This document shows positions 36,401-44,569 of a stretch of DNA of 64,000 nt, in pieces. The stretch spans positions 45,802 to 109,801 of the forward strand of contig CACYQD010000013.1 in the NCBI GenBank assembly GCA_902776475.1, written 5' to 3'. This DNA comes from an uncultured Prevotellaceae bacterium. Lineage in GTDB: Bacteria; Bacteroidota; Bacteroidia; Bacteroidales; Bacteroidaceae. Within the stretch, counting starts at the first letter, position 1; each line of letters starts with the position of its first letter. A program made the translations under genes and the position numbers. The notes under the pieces are model-generated. The model made no database searches. It saw only the letters and a list, made by a program, of their open reading frames with translations, and had not been told where the DNA came from.

Positions 36401-36530
36401 CAGCGGAAGGCAAGCCTTTGGACCTCAGGAAGGCATCCGCGTTTTGCAATGCCTTGCGTTCACCAATAGGATTGGCGAAAGACGGGAGAGCCACTGTGAG
36501 GAACAGGACCAATGTTTGCAGTATTCTCAT
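33441..36530 (-). CDS. Secreted C10 (streptopain/interpain-like) cysteine protease
   Basis: A 1029-residue secreted protease. A signal peptide (MRILQTLVLFLTVALPSFA) is followed by an inhibitory prodomain (~22-135, with SGDDQTVPVLAYSDQGAF) and the C10 papain-like domain (~136-370). The latter has catalytic C167 (CPTGCVATAMAQV) and H310 (EGHAFVCDGYD), plus HINWGWGG. About 650 further residues form beta-rich repeats, probably immunoglobulin-like and adhesive. The end carries a divergent copy of the shared tail (YRLNGIYV…KGIYVVKGMKLVVK). Interpain A of Prevotella intermedia is the closest well-known relative by architecture. The ATG at 36530 gives the best signal peptide; one at 36539 is possible. 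It follows tilS by 23 bases on the same strand, an odd pairing with housekeeping genes. Confidence 0.92.
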   Translation of the reverse strand: MRILQTLVLFLTVALPSFANPIGERKALQNADAFLRSKGLPSAEGKLHLAYRSTMENNNSNAYLYVFNHADGKGFVILSGDDQTVPVLAYSDQGAFDINNLPGNVRWWMEYYKEAVREVAEKKLKNAPALARPADVIQPMLRTKWNQDGPYNGLCPVINGTRCPTGCVATAMAQVIYYHKCPEGECSAIPSYTTQSHNVFMPSLPATTFDWENMHNSYNSQSSQESKDAVAKLMQYCGQAVKMDYTPASSGAMTDGLTTILPRYFKFPWTIHNVSREGYTIAQWDSLLINELKNNRPVLYTGYTSAWEGHAFVCDGYDGKGFYHINWGWGGAADGHYRISVLDATANGIGGSSTSLRFNVMQSALIGVKTSGEDDYVQPEKAVSVGRPSLKNGRQYTRDDSSMDFKGIIVAQSFVNITDPSAHKNEFSVGMGLFNEKDSLVKKLASVSSYLWNGYAFPFEISLKGFGKEIENGHFTIRPIYAWKEEEMQLARNADHYYVDVLIEGNNLTLTPVPSADFSVTRVRKSGDNIVVSLTNPGGEYCGDIYVRKIQEDGTIGDVASESVCIEENTSRDIAIYIDGDHPLDINNEVYFLSADFYEDQYFYSNVSNEGTQLGCEIFVSNLSDDKTTIIGDKILCSFDVSNTGDQFYKHYFTMALVNADGEKVYADRNLLYVPQKGMTTVSGELPLTEFGDGYRLVALAYVGKEEVTVFSSEPYRIAQGAIYWTAGGDIRTKLADEVFEVPDDALAINLRNAFTKDVVPNANPNTVYLLDQTVPKGLKGKNVFNFENKAGYLTINDGFDFFTPVALEITMNAKFIRSFSSDDLTKWTSITLPFAPVRVQVDGKNIGWFKHSDDYGKEFWLQRVAKVSNGVIDLDYVDEFKTGEPYLMAIGEQLAGKTVEFITLNMKMPPTPELEMAARVDGYWFRGQTCAAEKDAIFLLVDHEFVFDADCREAAPFRVFVESEFNNPDVLTINGPEIVSNISEIPAMQFAADDDVYRLNGIYVGKYRDVNKFQKGIYVVKGMKLVVK

Positions 36531-36553
36531 AAAAATCAATCAATATTATTCAA

Positions 36554-37894
36554 TCATTCAAAATCTATTCTCAGTGCCTTTTCCGTTTCTGGAGAGATGC
36601 GGAAATGGCGGTTGAATCTTTGTCCGACGAGCCAGATGATCTCACCTTGGCCATCCTCGACGACCAGTTGGCGGCGCTTGTCAAACAAGTTCATCTTCAA
36701 GTCTGTGAGGATATCACTCACCAGACGGCTGCCATGCATGCCCAGCGGATGGATTCTGTCGCCAGGTCTGACGGTCCGCAGGGTAAGCGGAAACGACACC
36801 TTGGCCGCATCGACAAAGACAGTGTCTTGATTCTCCCTGCTGAACACCACCTCCTCCAGAGCAACAGGTCCAATGCGCAGGCGGCATTTGTTCGCCAAGC
36901 AGTATGTTCCCGTTTCCGGAATTTTGTAAGGTTTGACTTCAGGGAGAATCCTCTGGATGATCATCTTCCCCCTGTCAAACAAGAGTTCATGGGAGTCAGA
37001 CCTGAACACCATCCCAGTCCTGGCATTCCGGGAAGCCTTGAAGACATCCTCAATCATCGCTGGAGAGAATCCATAAGGAGAGAGGATGTGAAACAAGGTA
37101 TATTCCTCCGTCACCTGATCCAAACTGTAAATGCCTCCATCCAAACCATCCGAACAAATCTCCGCGCGGGCGATTCTGTCAGCAACGGCCTGATCGAAAA
37201 TCTCCGCCGCGGACCTCAGTCTTTCCGCCGTCGAAGCGATGGCATCAGTCACGGAAGGGTTGATCTCCTCCATCAGAGGCAAGATATCCAGACGAATCTT
37301 ATTGCGGATGATATCATCCTTGAGGTTGGTGCTGTCCGTCACGTATGTCATCCCCTGGTCATTCAGAAAATCAAGGATTTCCTTTCTGCCGACACACAAG
37401 AGCGGTCGGACGATATGCTGTCTGCGCGGCGAGATGCCCCTCAGTCCGTGCAGTCCAGTGCCCCGGATGAGGTTGATCAGCACCGTCTCCACCGAATCAT
37501 CCCTATGGTGCGCCACCACCACGTCGTCGGCACCGATATCGACTCTGAGTCGTTCGAAATAATCATACCTCAGATCACGTGCAGCCATCTCGATGCTGAC
37601 CTGATGCGCCGTGGCATACTCCTCCGTGGCAAAATGCGCCACATGAAGACGAATGCCCAACTCCTCGCATTGTTGCCGGCAAAAATCCTCATCACGATCA
37701 GACTCTTCGCCCCGGAGGTGGAAATTGCAATGCACCGCCTCGACGTTGTAGTGAAGCATGAACAGCGACTTCAGCAGCGCCATGCTGTCAGCCCCACCAG
37801 AGAGAGCAACAAGGTATTTGCCCTGAAGAGTAAGCAAGTCATGCCGGACGATGAACGCACTGACTTTCTGGAGGAAAGTATGGTTGTTTCTCAT
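36554..37894 (-). CDS. tilS: tRNA(Ile)-lysidine synthetase
   Basis: A 446-residue enzyme that uses ATP and lysine to turn C34 of the CAU-anticodon isoleucine tRNA into lysidine, allowing AUA decoding; it is essential in most bacteria. The PP-loop SGGADS is at residues 32-37. The N-terminal ATPase domain extends to ~220, with VVAHHRDDSVETVLINLIRGTGL. TilS-specific middle and C-terminal domains follow, ending with the RPGDRIHPLGM…KVSDIL-type region (here RLVSDILTD). The length is normal. Its start overlaps the end of rlmI by 4 bases (ATGA-type), showing translational coupling within the exonuclease-rlmI-tilS unit. Confidence 0.95.
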   Translation of the reverse strand: MRNNHTFLQKVSAFIVRHDLLTLQGKYLVALSGGADSMALLKSLFMLHYNVEAVHCNFHLRGEESDRDEDFCRQQCEELGIRLHVAHFATEEYATAHQVSIEMAARDLRYDYFERLRVDIGADDVVVAHHRDDSVETVLINLIRGTGLHGLRGISPRRQHIVRPLLCVGRKEILDFLNDQGMTYVTDSTNLKDDIIRNKIRLDILPLMEEINPSVTDAIASTAERLRSAAEIFDQAVADRIARAEICSDGLDGGIYSLDQVTEEYTLFHILSPYGFSPAMIEDVFKASRNARTGMVFRSDSHELLFDRGKMIIQRILPEVKPYKIPETGTYCLANKCRLRIGPVALEEVVFSRENQDTVFVDAAKVSFPLTLRTVRPGDRIHPLGMHGSRLVSDILTDLKMNLFDKRRQLVVEDGQGEIIWLVGQRFNRHFRISPETEKALRIDFE

Positions 37895-39069
37895 TCCACA
37901 TAAAGGACCAAACCCTTCAGGTATTCGCCCTCCGGATGGTAGATGTTGATGGGATGGTCGGCCGGTTGATGAAGTTGATGCAGGATACGGACTTTCCTAC
38001 GCGCCTGAGCAGCAGCGGTGAAGACCGCATTGCGGAAGTGGTCCTTGGTGACCACCTGGCTGCAACTGAACGTGAAGAGGATTCCGCCGGGTTGGATACG
38101 TTCCAGAGCCTTTGCATTGAGGCGCGTATATCCTTTCAGAGCATTATGGAGCGCTCCGCGGTGCTTGGCAAATGCCGGGGGGTCGAGGATGATGAGGTCA
38201 TAGACCGGATCGGCAGAGTCGAGGAACTTGAACGCATCCTCGCAGAATGCGCGATGGCGGTCATCACCGGGGAAATTCATTTCCATATTCTGGTTGGTCA
38301 GGTCGATGGCCTTCGCACTGCTATCGACGGAATGCACCAGCGTCGCCCCTCCCCTCATGGCATAGACGGAGAAACCGCCCGTGTAGCAGCACATATTGAG
38401 CACGGACCTGCCCTTGGCATACATCTCCAGCAAACTCCTGTTCTCGCGCTGGTCGATAAAGAAGCCCGTCTTCTGTCCCTTTACCCAATCGACATAGAAC
38501 TTCAGTCCGTTTTCCATCGCGACATTGTTGTCTTCGCTGCCCAAGAGGAATCCATTCTCCTGTCCATCACCTTTGATGAACGGCAGCGTGGTCTCACTTT
38601 TATAATAGATGCCACCGACACGGCCCTCCATGACCTGTGCCAGCGCCTCAGCTATCTCATGGCGGGCGACATGCATGCCTACGCTATGCGCCTGCATGAC
38701 CATCGTGCGGCCATAGCAGTCGATGATCAGACCGGGAAGGTTGTCGCCCTCCCCATGCACCAGCCGGAACGTGTCGTTGCCCGTCTGTCCGGAAAGCCCA
38801 ATTGCCTGCCGCATGCGCAGGGCAAGTGTCAGTTTCCGTTTCCAGAAATCCAAATCGATGATTTCATCATCAAAGGAGAGCACCCTGACGGCGATTGTTC
38901 CCCGTTGATAATGGCCTACGGCGATAAACTTGCCCTCAGCCGAGCATACCCTCACGACATCTCCGTCGGCAGCATCCTCATTAGAGGCGATAGCCCCGGA
39001 GAAGACCCAGGGATGGAAGCGGAGCAGGCTCTCCTCCTTGCCCCGCCGCAGCGTGATTTTCTTATACAT
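37891..39069 (-). CDS. rlmI: 23S rRNA (cytosine-C5)-methyltransferase, RlmI family
   Basis: A 392-residue SAM-dependent RNA methyltransferase. An N-terminal PUA domain (~1-75, with HPWVFSGAI) is followed by a middle domain (NLPGLIIDCYG) and a Rossmann fold. The Rossmann fold has VLNMCCYTGGFSVYA (SAM site) and LIILDPPAF, the catalytic motif of this class. E. coli RlmI makes m5C1962 in 23S rRNA; the target here is assumed the same. A cytosine-C5 enzyme normally needs catalytic cysteines, and FSCSQVV near residue 345 provides one. It is one base from the upstream exonuclease gene and overlaps tilS by 4 bases. Confidence 0.9.
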   Translation of the reverse strand: MYKKITLRRGKEESLLRFHPWVFSGAIASNEDAADGDVVRVCSAEGKFIAVGHYQRGTIAVRVLSFDDEIIDLDFWKRKLTLALRMRQAIGLSGQTGNDTFRLVHGEGDNLPGLIIDCYGRTMVMQAHSVGMHVARHEIAEALAQVMEGRVGGIYYKSETTLPFIKGDGQENGFLLGSEDNNVAMENGLKFYVDWVKGQKTGFFIDQRENRSLLEMYAKGRSVLNMCCYTGGFSVYAMRGGATLVHSVDSSAKAIDLTNQNMEMNFPGDDRHRAFCEDAFKFLDSADPVYDLIILDPPAFAKHRGALHNALKGYTRLNAKALERIQPGGILFTFSCSQVVTKDHFRNAVFTAAAQARRKVRILHQLHQPADHPINIYHPEGEYLKGLVLYVE

Positions 39070-39070
39070 A

Positions 39071-39736
39071 TCAATTTGATTGTCCGTTTTCCTTTACATC
39101 ATTACCCACAGGATTCTCCTCCTCGACGACCTCGAGAGAGAAGTTGCCCGAGGATTTCAAATTCAGGAATTCCTTATAAAGCATGATACAAGCCCAGGCA
39201 TCGGTGGCCGCATACGACTTCTGCTTGTCGGTCAGCACGTCAGCCTCCCAGTTTGACAACTGCTGTCCCTTGCTGATTTTCTGCTGGAAAAGATTGGCAT
39301 AGAGTTTTTGCAGGCTCATATCCTCGATGCCGATTTCCTTCACCAAATGCTGGAGATCGATGAAATTGCCCGGTGTGAATGATTTCCTGCGCTGGAGTGA
39401 GAGGATGTCATCATGCAGGGAAAGGCCCACCTTGGGCACTTTCGTGTCCTCCAGCAACCGGACGATATGCTCGGTCATTCCCGTATGGTTCAGTCTGAAG
39501 AGCACGCATGTATCCTCTGAAGACACCTGCAGCAGGGAGACGATGTTCTGTTTCCCCTTTTTGAAAGAAGGTCTGGTCTCCGTGTCGATGCCCAACAACG
39601 GAAAAGAGAGCAGATAATCCACCGCTTTGCGTGTCTCTTCAGGGCTGATCACGGTGATGATTCTGCCTCCGAAGGCAGCCACGGGCAATTTGGCGATCAG
39701 TTTCTTGTCAAACCTATTGTAAATTATTTTTTTCAT
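39071..39736 (-). CDS. RNase D/WRN-like 3'-5' exonuclease
   Basis: A 221-residue single-domain DEDD-family nuclease. Exo I is LLGIDTETRPSF, Exo II is KVGLSLHDDILSL and Exo III is KSYAATDAWACIMLY (DEDDy, with the Tyr before the last Asp). It lacks the HRDC domains of RNase D, so the substrate (RNA or DNA ends) is uncertain. I start it at the ATG at 39736, because a -7 box at 39753-39760 puts the transcript start near 39746, leaving no room for the upstream ATG at 39748. It opens the exonuclease-rlmI-tilS operon and is divergent from ftsK. Confidence 0.88.
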   Translation of the reverse strand: MKKIIYNRFDKKLIAKLPVAAFGGRIITVISPEETRKAVDYLLSFPLLGIDTETRPSFKKGKQNIVSLLQVSSEDTCVLFRLNHTGMTEHIVRLLEDTKVPKVGLSLHDDILSLQRRKSFTPGNFIDLQHLVKEIGIEDMSLQKLYANLFQQKISKGQQLSNWEADVLTDKQKSYAATDAWACIMLYKEFLNLKSSGNFSLEVVEEENPVGNDVKENGQSN

Positions 39737-39752
39737 TTTACTTATCAATATG

Positions 39753-39760
39753 CAAAATTA
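39753..39760 (-). promoter_or_regulatory. -7 box for the exonuclease-rlmI-tilS operon
   Basis: On the minus strand TAATTTTG matches TAnnTTTG. The -33 region is T-rich without a clear TTG. It helps choose the exonuclease start at 39736. Confidence 0.5.
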
Positions 39761-39803
39761 TAAAAAAGTTGCGAAAAAATACTCATTTCTTGAATTTTTC
39801 ATT

Positions 39804-39811
39804 TACTTTTG
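39804..39811 (+). promoter_or_regulatory. -7 box for ftsK
   Basis: TACTTTTG matches TAnnTTTG, about 100 bases before the ftsK start. No convincing -33 box is found at 19-21 bases. Confidence 0.45.
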
Positions 39812-39855
39812 CATCATTAAAGCGGACAAGAGAAAAATCACCAAGAATGTGATAG

Positions 39856-39880
39856 GAATCCCCTGCGAGCGGATTCTTTT
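39856..39880 (+). promoter_or_regulatory. Hairpin plus T-run in the ftsK leader (attenuator-like)
   Basis: GAATCC (39856-39861) pairs with GGATTC (39871-39876) around a 9-base loop and is followed by TTTT. It lies between the putative promoter and the start codon. The stem is short, so this is tentative. Confidence 0.3.
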
Positions 39881-39911
39881 ATAGTACCGCCACAACAAAT
39901 ATTGATTGGAA

Positions 39912-42371
39912 ATGCCACGTAAGAAAGTTATCAAAAGCAATACATCCCTGATGGAGTCATTGGGCCTTCGTTTTCACCACGACGAGCGGTTCATTTTCAC
40001 CATCGGTTTTATCCTGTTCATCATAGGCCTTTATCTGCTGATCGCCTTCTCATCCTATTTCACGACAGGAGAAGCCGACCAGAGTCTGGTTACCACGCTG
40101 CAGTCCGGCGAGTTGGAGAACTCCGGAAGGAGTTTTCAGAATGTCTGCGGTTCAATCGGAGCGATTGTCTCCCACTATCTCATTGCCCGTTGCTTCGGCC
40201 TGGCCTCCTTTCTTATCCCCATTTTCATCATTCTGGTGAGCATGAAACTCACGAGGGCCTACAAGAACATCAATATCCTGAAGTGCTTTTTTGCCTTTGT
40301 GATCATCATGCTGTGGTGCTCGGTGTGCTTTGCGAAGTTTCTCACCCCTCTCTTCACCGACTCCATCTTCAATCCCGGCGGCGACCATGGTCTGTATTGT
40401 GCACAGTATATTGAGAATATCGTTGGAGCGCCCGGTCTCGTGGCCATCCTTGTGGTGACAGCCCTGGCTTTCCTCACCTACCTGAGCGCAGAGACCATCT
40501 ACACCGTGCAGCACATTCTCAACCCCGCCAAATTTCTCCAGAAAGTCAAGTTCACCATCACCAACAACAATGGTCATGATCCCGCTTTGGCCACCGCAGG
40601 TGTGATGGGCAACGGCATGGGGTCGCAGGACACCTATGAGGACCCGAAGCCCCAGGAGATCTATTTTACAGATATCCAGAACGAAGAAGAGGAGCCTGCC
40701 GAGAAGTCCAAGGAGAAGGAGTTTGGAGTGATCCGTCCGCGCAAGCCCAAAGGAAAGAAAGACCCCGAGATGGAGATTGAAGTGGGAGCAGATGAGGAGA
40801 AGGCCAACGGCAGGACCGTGAACGACAAGGATGCGCTCAGCACCCCCATCAACCCCAAGGAGCCCTACACCCGTTACAACTACCCCACCCTCGATCTTCT
40901 CAAGCGTTACGACAACGACGGCAAGCCCTATATCGACGAGAGTGAGCAGTTGGCCAACAAGAACCAGATTGTGAAGGTGCTCAACAGTTTCGGCGTCCAG
41001 ATCCGTGAGATCAAAGCCACTGTAGGTCCGACCATCACCCTCTATGAGATCACCCCCGCCGAGGGAGTCAGGATCTCCAAGATCCGCAATCTGCAAGACG
41101 ACATCGCCCTGAGCCTCGCCGCTTTGGGTATCCGTATCATCGCCCCGATTCCCGGCAAGGGCACCATCGGTATCGAAGTGCCCAACGCCAAGCCCAACAT
41201 CGTGTCGATGCGCAGCATCCTCGACTCCAAGAAATTCCAGCAGACCACCATGGAGCTCCCCATTGTACTCGGGAAGACCATCACCAATGAGGTATTCATG
41301 GTCGATCTGGCCAAGATACCCCACCTCCTCGTTGCCGGTGCCACCGGTCAAGGAAAGTCGGTCGGTCTGAACGCCATCATCACCTCGCTGCTCTACAAGA
41401 AGCACCCCAACGAGATGAAACTGGTGCTGATCGACCCCAAGAAAGTGGAGTTCAGCGTTTACACCCCGATAGCCGACCATTTCATGGCCACCGTGGATGA
41501 CGACGACGAGCCCATCATCACCGATGTGACCAAGGTGGTCCGCACCTTGAAGAGCCTCTGTGCCCTGATGGACCACCGCTATGACATGTTGAAGATGGTG
41601 AAAGCCCGTAATATCAAGGAATACAACCATAAGTATGTGAACCATGAGCTCAACCTCTCCGAAGGTCATGAATACATGCCTTACATCGTGGTGGTCATCG
41701 ACGAGTTCGGCGACCTGATCATGACTGCAGGCAAGGAGATTGAGCTTCCCATCGCCCGTATCGCCCAGTTGGCCCGTGCCGTCGGCATCCACATGGTCAT
41801 TGCCACCCAGCGCCCGACCACCAGCATCATCACCGGCAACATCAAGGCCAACTTCCCAGGCCGCATGGCTTTCAAGGTGAGTGCCATGATCGACTCCCGC
41901 ACGATTCTCGACCGTCCTGGCGCCAACCAACTTGTGGGCCGCGGCGACATGCTCTTCCTCAACGGCAGCGAGCCCGTCCGTGTGCAATGCGCCTTCATCG
42001 ACACCCCGGAGGTGGAAGCCATCAACAACTACATCTCTCAGCAGTCAGGTCCTGTGGCACCCATGGAGTTGCCCGAGCCTGTCTCCGACGATCCCGGTTC
42101 GATGGAATCAAGCACCACTGTCGAGTCGTCCAAGCTCGATCCGTTGTTTGAGGAAGCCGCCCGTTCGATCATTCTCACGCAACAAGGTTCCACCAGCATG
42201 ATCCAGCGCCGCTTCTCCATCGGTTACAACCGCGCCGGCCGTCTGATGGACCAGTTGGAGAAAGCCGGTGTGGTGGGAGCCGCCCAGGGCAGCAAGCCCC
42301 GTGAGGTGCTCATCGCCGACGAGAACAGCCTGATGAACCTCATGTCGCAGATCAGAGCCACAGGAGTTTGA
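39912..42371 (+). CDS. ftsK: DNA translocase FtsK
   Basis: An 819-residue septal DNA pump that clears chromosome ends at division and aligns dif sites for XerCD. The N-terminal region has four membrane helices (~25-210), then an acidic linker (~230-310). The motor domain carries Walker A GATGQGKS (476-483) and Walker B VVVIDE (D597/E598). A winged-helix gamma domain ends it (~750-815, QGSTSMIQRRFSIGYNRAGRLMDQLE). I chose the ATG at 39912; a TTG two codons earlier is possible. The length is typical for Bacteroidetes, with a short linker compared with E. coli (1329). A LolA-like gene follows after 40 bases, a common arrangement in this phylum. Confidence 0.96.
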   Translation: MPRKKVIKSNTSLMESLGLRFHHDERFIFTIGFILFIIGLYLLIAFSSYFTTGEADQSLVTTLQSGELENSGRSFQNVCGSIGAIVSHYLIARCFGLASFLIPIFIILVSMKLTRAYKNINILKCFFAFVIIMLWCSVCFAKFLTPLFTDSIFNPGGDHGLYCAQYIENIVGAPGLVAILVVTALAFLTYLSAETIYTVQHILNPAKFLQKVKFTITNNNGHDPALATAGVMGNGMGSQDTYEDPKPQEIYFTDIQNEEEEPAEKSKEKEFGVIRPRKPKGKKDPEMEIEVGADEEKANGRTVNDKDALSTPINPKEPYTRYNYPTLDLLKRYDNDGKPYIDESEQLANKNQIVKVLNSFGVQIREIKATVGPTITLYEITPAEGVRISKIRNLQDDIALSLAALGIRIIAPIPGKGTIGIEVPNAKPNIVSMRSILDSKKFQQTTMELPIVLGKTITNEVFMVDLAKIPHLLVAGATGQGKSVGLNAIITSLLYKKHPNEMKLVLIDPKKVEFSVYTPIADHFMATVDDDDEPIITDVTKVVRTLKSLCALMDHRYDMLKMVKARNIKEYNHKYVNHELNLSEGHEYMPYIVVVIDEFGDLIMTAGKEIELPIARIAQLARAVGIHMVIATQRPTTSIITGNIKANFPGRMAFKVSAMIDSRTILDRPGANQLVGRGDMLFLNGSEPVRVQCAFIDTPEVEAINNYISQQSGPVAPMELPEPVSDDPGSMESSTTVESSKLDPLFEEAARSIILTQQGSTSMIQRRFSIGYNRAGRLMDQLEKAGVVGAAQGSKPREVLIADENSLMNLMSQIRATGV

Positions 42372-42411
42372 ACTTAATAACATTTTAGGATAACAATAAA
42401 TACTCAACATC

Positions 42412-43023
42412 ATGACTACAAGAATCCTTACCATCCTCTGTGCCGCATTGTTCAGCATGACTGTTCACGGCCAGAACGCGACGAAAGCCCGCCAGATATT
42501 GGACAAGACCGCCACGGTTGTCAACAACAAGGGTGGTGCGAGTGCCCGTTTCACCATTTCAGGGAGCAAGACCGGCAACACTTCCGGTACGATCAGCATC
42601 AAAGGCAACAAGTTCCAAGCCACCACTCCCGAGGCTTCCATCTGGTATAACGGCAAAACCCAGTGGACCTACATGAAGGACACCGAAGAGGTGAACGTCA
42701 GTACACCCACCGAATCCCAGCAGGCCCAGATGAACCCCTACAAGTTCATCACCCTCTACAAGTCAGGCTATAACCTTGGAATGAAGCAAGTCTCCGGTCA
42801 GTATGAGGTACATCTGACAGCCAAGGAGGCCAAGAAAGCCATCAAGGAGATGTATATCCTCATTCATCCGAAGACCTATCTTCCCTCGAAGGTAAGGATG
42901 CTTCATGGCGGCAAATGGACCACCATTGTGATCAGCAATTTCAAGGCAGCCAACCTGAGCGACAGCATGTTCTCCTTCAACTCCAAGGATTTCCCCGAAG
43001 CTGAAGTAATTGATTTGAGATAA
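42412..43023 (+). CDS. LolA-like outer-membrane lipoprotein carrier
   Basis: A 203-residue periplasmic protein with a signal peptide (MTTRILTILCAALFSMTVHGQ) and a LolA-like half-barrel. It contains GTISIKGNKFQATTPEASIWYNGKTQWTY and a C-terminal YILIHPKTYLPSKVRMLHGG segment. LolA ferries lipoproteins from the LolCDE exporter to the outer membrane; Bacteroidetes have several LolA-like proteins and no LolB. Its position right after ftsK, 40 bases away, is conserved in the group and supports a housekeeping role. The following membrane-protein gene starts 19 bases later. Confidence 0.85.
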   Translation: MTTRILTILCAALFSMTVHGQNATKARQILDKTATVVNNKGGASARFTISGSKTGNTSGTISIKGNKFQATTPEASIWYNGKTQWTYMKDTEEVNVSTPTESQQAQMNPYKFITLYKSGYNLGMKQVSGQYEVHLTAKEAKKAIKEMYILIHPKTYLPSKVRMLHGGKWTTIVISNFKAANLSDSMFSFNSKDFPEAEVIDLR

Positions 43024-43042
43024 ATCCAGATATTCGCAGAAG

Positions 43043-44566
43043 ATGACACAAGGAAAGATGAGCCGGTGGGAAATCATCAAGACCCTCCGCAAGCACAACA
43101 ACCTCTCCGATGAACGGAATGTAGCAGTCACCCAAAACAAGGTAGCGAAAGTGGTCGGATATTTCATGTTCGGCCTGACAATCATCTACCTCATGTTCTT
43201 TGCAGTGATGTTCTCGTTGATTGCCAACAATACGACTCGTCAAACCGCCTGTGAGTTGATGTTCGGCCTTATGCCATTCATCCTTGTGGTAGATTTCCTC
43301 TTCCGCTTCATGCTTCAGCAGACCCCCTCGCAGCGCATCAAGCCCTACATCCTCCTGCCCATCAGCAAATACGTCTGCATCGACTGTTTCCTGTTTAACT
43401 CGACCACGAGTTGGGGCAACCTGATCTGGATGGCTCTATTCATCCCTTACGCCATCATGTCGATCCTCTTTGTGGAAGGGTTTTCTGTGGTTTTGGCCTT
43501 TTTGCTTGCCACCTATCTGCTGATCATCGCCAACAGCCTGTGGTACATGCTCTGCCGCACGCTGATCCTCCGCAGTTTCTATTGGTGGCTCCTGCCCATC
43601 GGAGTCTATGCCCTGATATTCTCCCCCTGGTATATCGGCCATGATGCCGGCATTGAGAAGCTCTGCGAGTTTTACTCCTTCATCGGAGCCGGAGTGTCTC
43701 ACTGGTCTCCCTTGGTATTTGCGGGTATCCTCCTGCTTATTGCCCTGCTCATCTTCATCAACCGCCGACTGCAATTCATCAGCGTCTATGACGAGTTGTC
43801 GAAAAACGAGGTGACCACCATCAAACACGTGAGCCAGTTCAACCAATTCGACCGTTTCGGACTGGTAGGCGAATATCTGAAGATGGAAGTCAAGAGCATC
43901 ATGCGCAACAAGAATATCAAGAAAGGCTTCATCACCGCGATCATCCTGATTGTGGTCTTCAGCCTGCTGATCTCCTTCACCGACGTCTATCAGGGAGGCA
44001 TGACCAAATTCCTCGCCATCTACAATTTTGCCATTGTCGGCGCAATGCTGCTGATCAAGGTGATGTGCTATGAAGGCAACTACATCGACTGTCTGATGGT
44101 GCATAAGGAGAGCATCATGTCGTTGCTGAAGGCCAAATATGTCTTCTCCTCATCACTGCTGATACTCCCCCTTCTGCTGATGATCCCCACAGTCGTCATG
44201 GGCAAGTGCACCCTGCTGATGCTCATCGGCATCATGCTGTTGACAGCCGGTCCCATCCATGCCTCCTTCCTCTACATGTCGATATTCAACAAACAGACGA
44301 TACCCCTCAACACGAAATTCATCGGCAAGGGCGGTTTTGAGAACAACTACATTCAGATTTTGGTGGAATTCGCAGCATTCCTTCTTCCATTGGTTCTGAT
44401 CAACCTGATGCCGCTTCTTTTCGGAGAAACCGGCGGAGCGATATCCATCATGGTCATCGGCCTGTTGTTCATCGGCCTATCCCCCTATTGGATACGTGAC
44501 ATCTACAAAAGGATGATGAAGCGCCGCTACGAGAACCTTGAGAGTTTCCATGCCTCTCGGGAATAA
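43043..44566 (+). CDS. DUF5687-type multi-pass membrane protein (ABC permease-like)
   Basis: A 507-residue integral membrane protein with about 10-12 hydrophobic helices and a central cytoplasmic segment (~235-290). It resembles the Bacteroidetes DUF5687 family, whose members usually sit beside an ABC ATPase and are thought to be its permease; no ATPase gene is adjacent here. An alternative start at 43058 (MSRWEIIKTL) has a better spacing from an AGGAAAG-like site. It lies 19 bases after the LolA-like gene and only 3 bases from the convergent acyltransferase, with no terminator between, so read-through is possible. Function unknown. Confidence 0.7.
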   Translation: MTQGKMSRWEIIKTLRKHNNLSDERNVAVTQNKVAKVVGYFMFGLTIIYLMFFAVMFSLIANNTTRQTACELMFGLMPFILVVDFLFRFMLQQTPSQRIKPYILLPISKYVCIDCFLFNSTTSWGNLIWMALFIPYAIMSILFVEGFSVVLAFLLATYLLIIANSLWYMLCRTLILRSFYWWLLPIGVYALIFSPWYIGHDAGIEKLCEFYSFIGAGVSHWSPLVFAGILLLIALLIFINRRLQFISVYDELSKNEVTTIKHVSQFNQFDRFGLVGEYLKMEVKSIMRNKNIKKGFITAIILIVVFSLLISFTDVYQGGMTKFLAIYNFAIVGAMLLIKVMCYEGNYIDCLMVHKESIMSLLKAKYVFSSSLLILPLLLMIPTVVMGKCTLLMLIGIMLLTAGPIHASFLYMSIFNKQTIPLNTKFIGKGGFENNYIQILVEFAAFLLPLVLINLMPLLFGETGGAISIMVIGLLFIGLSPYWIRDIYKRMMKRRYENLESFHASRE

Positions 44567-44569
44567 GCG

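Noticed and set aside
36605-39186. Long plus-strand open frames opposite tilS and rlmI
   Set aside because: TilS (SGGADS) and RlmI (LDPPAF) motifs identify the minus strand as coding. The plus-strand products have no family features.
40152-41987. A 611-codon open frame antisense to ftsK
   Set aside because: FtsK motifs on the plus strand are complete. The antisense product is rich in His, Val, Gly and Asp, as expected from reverse-reading of Asp/His/Ala-rich codons, and has no domain.
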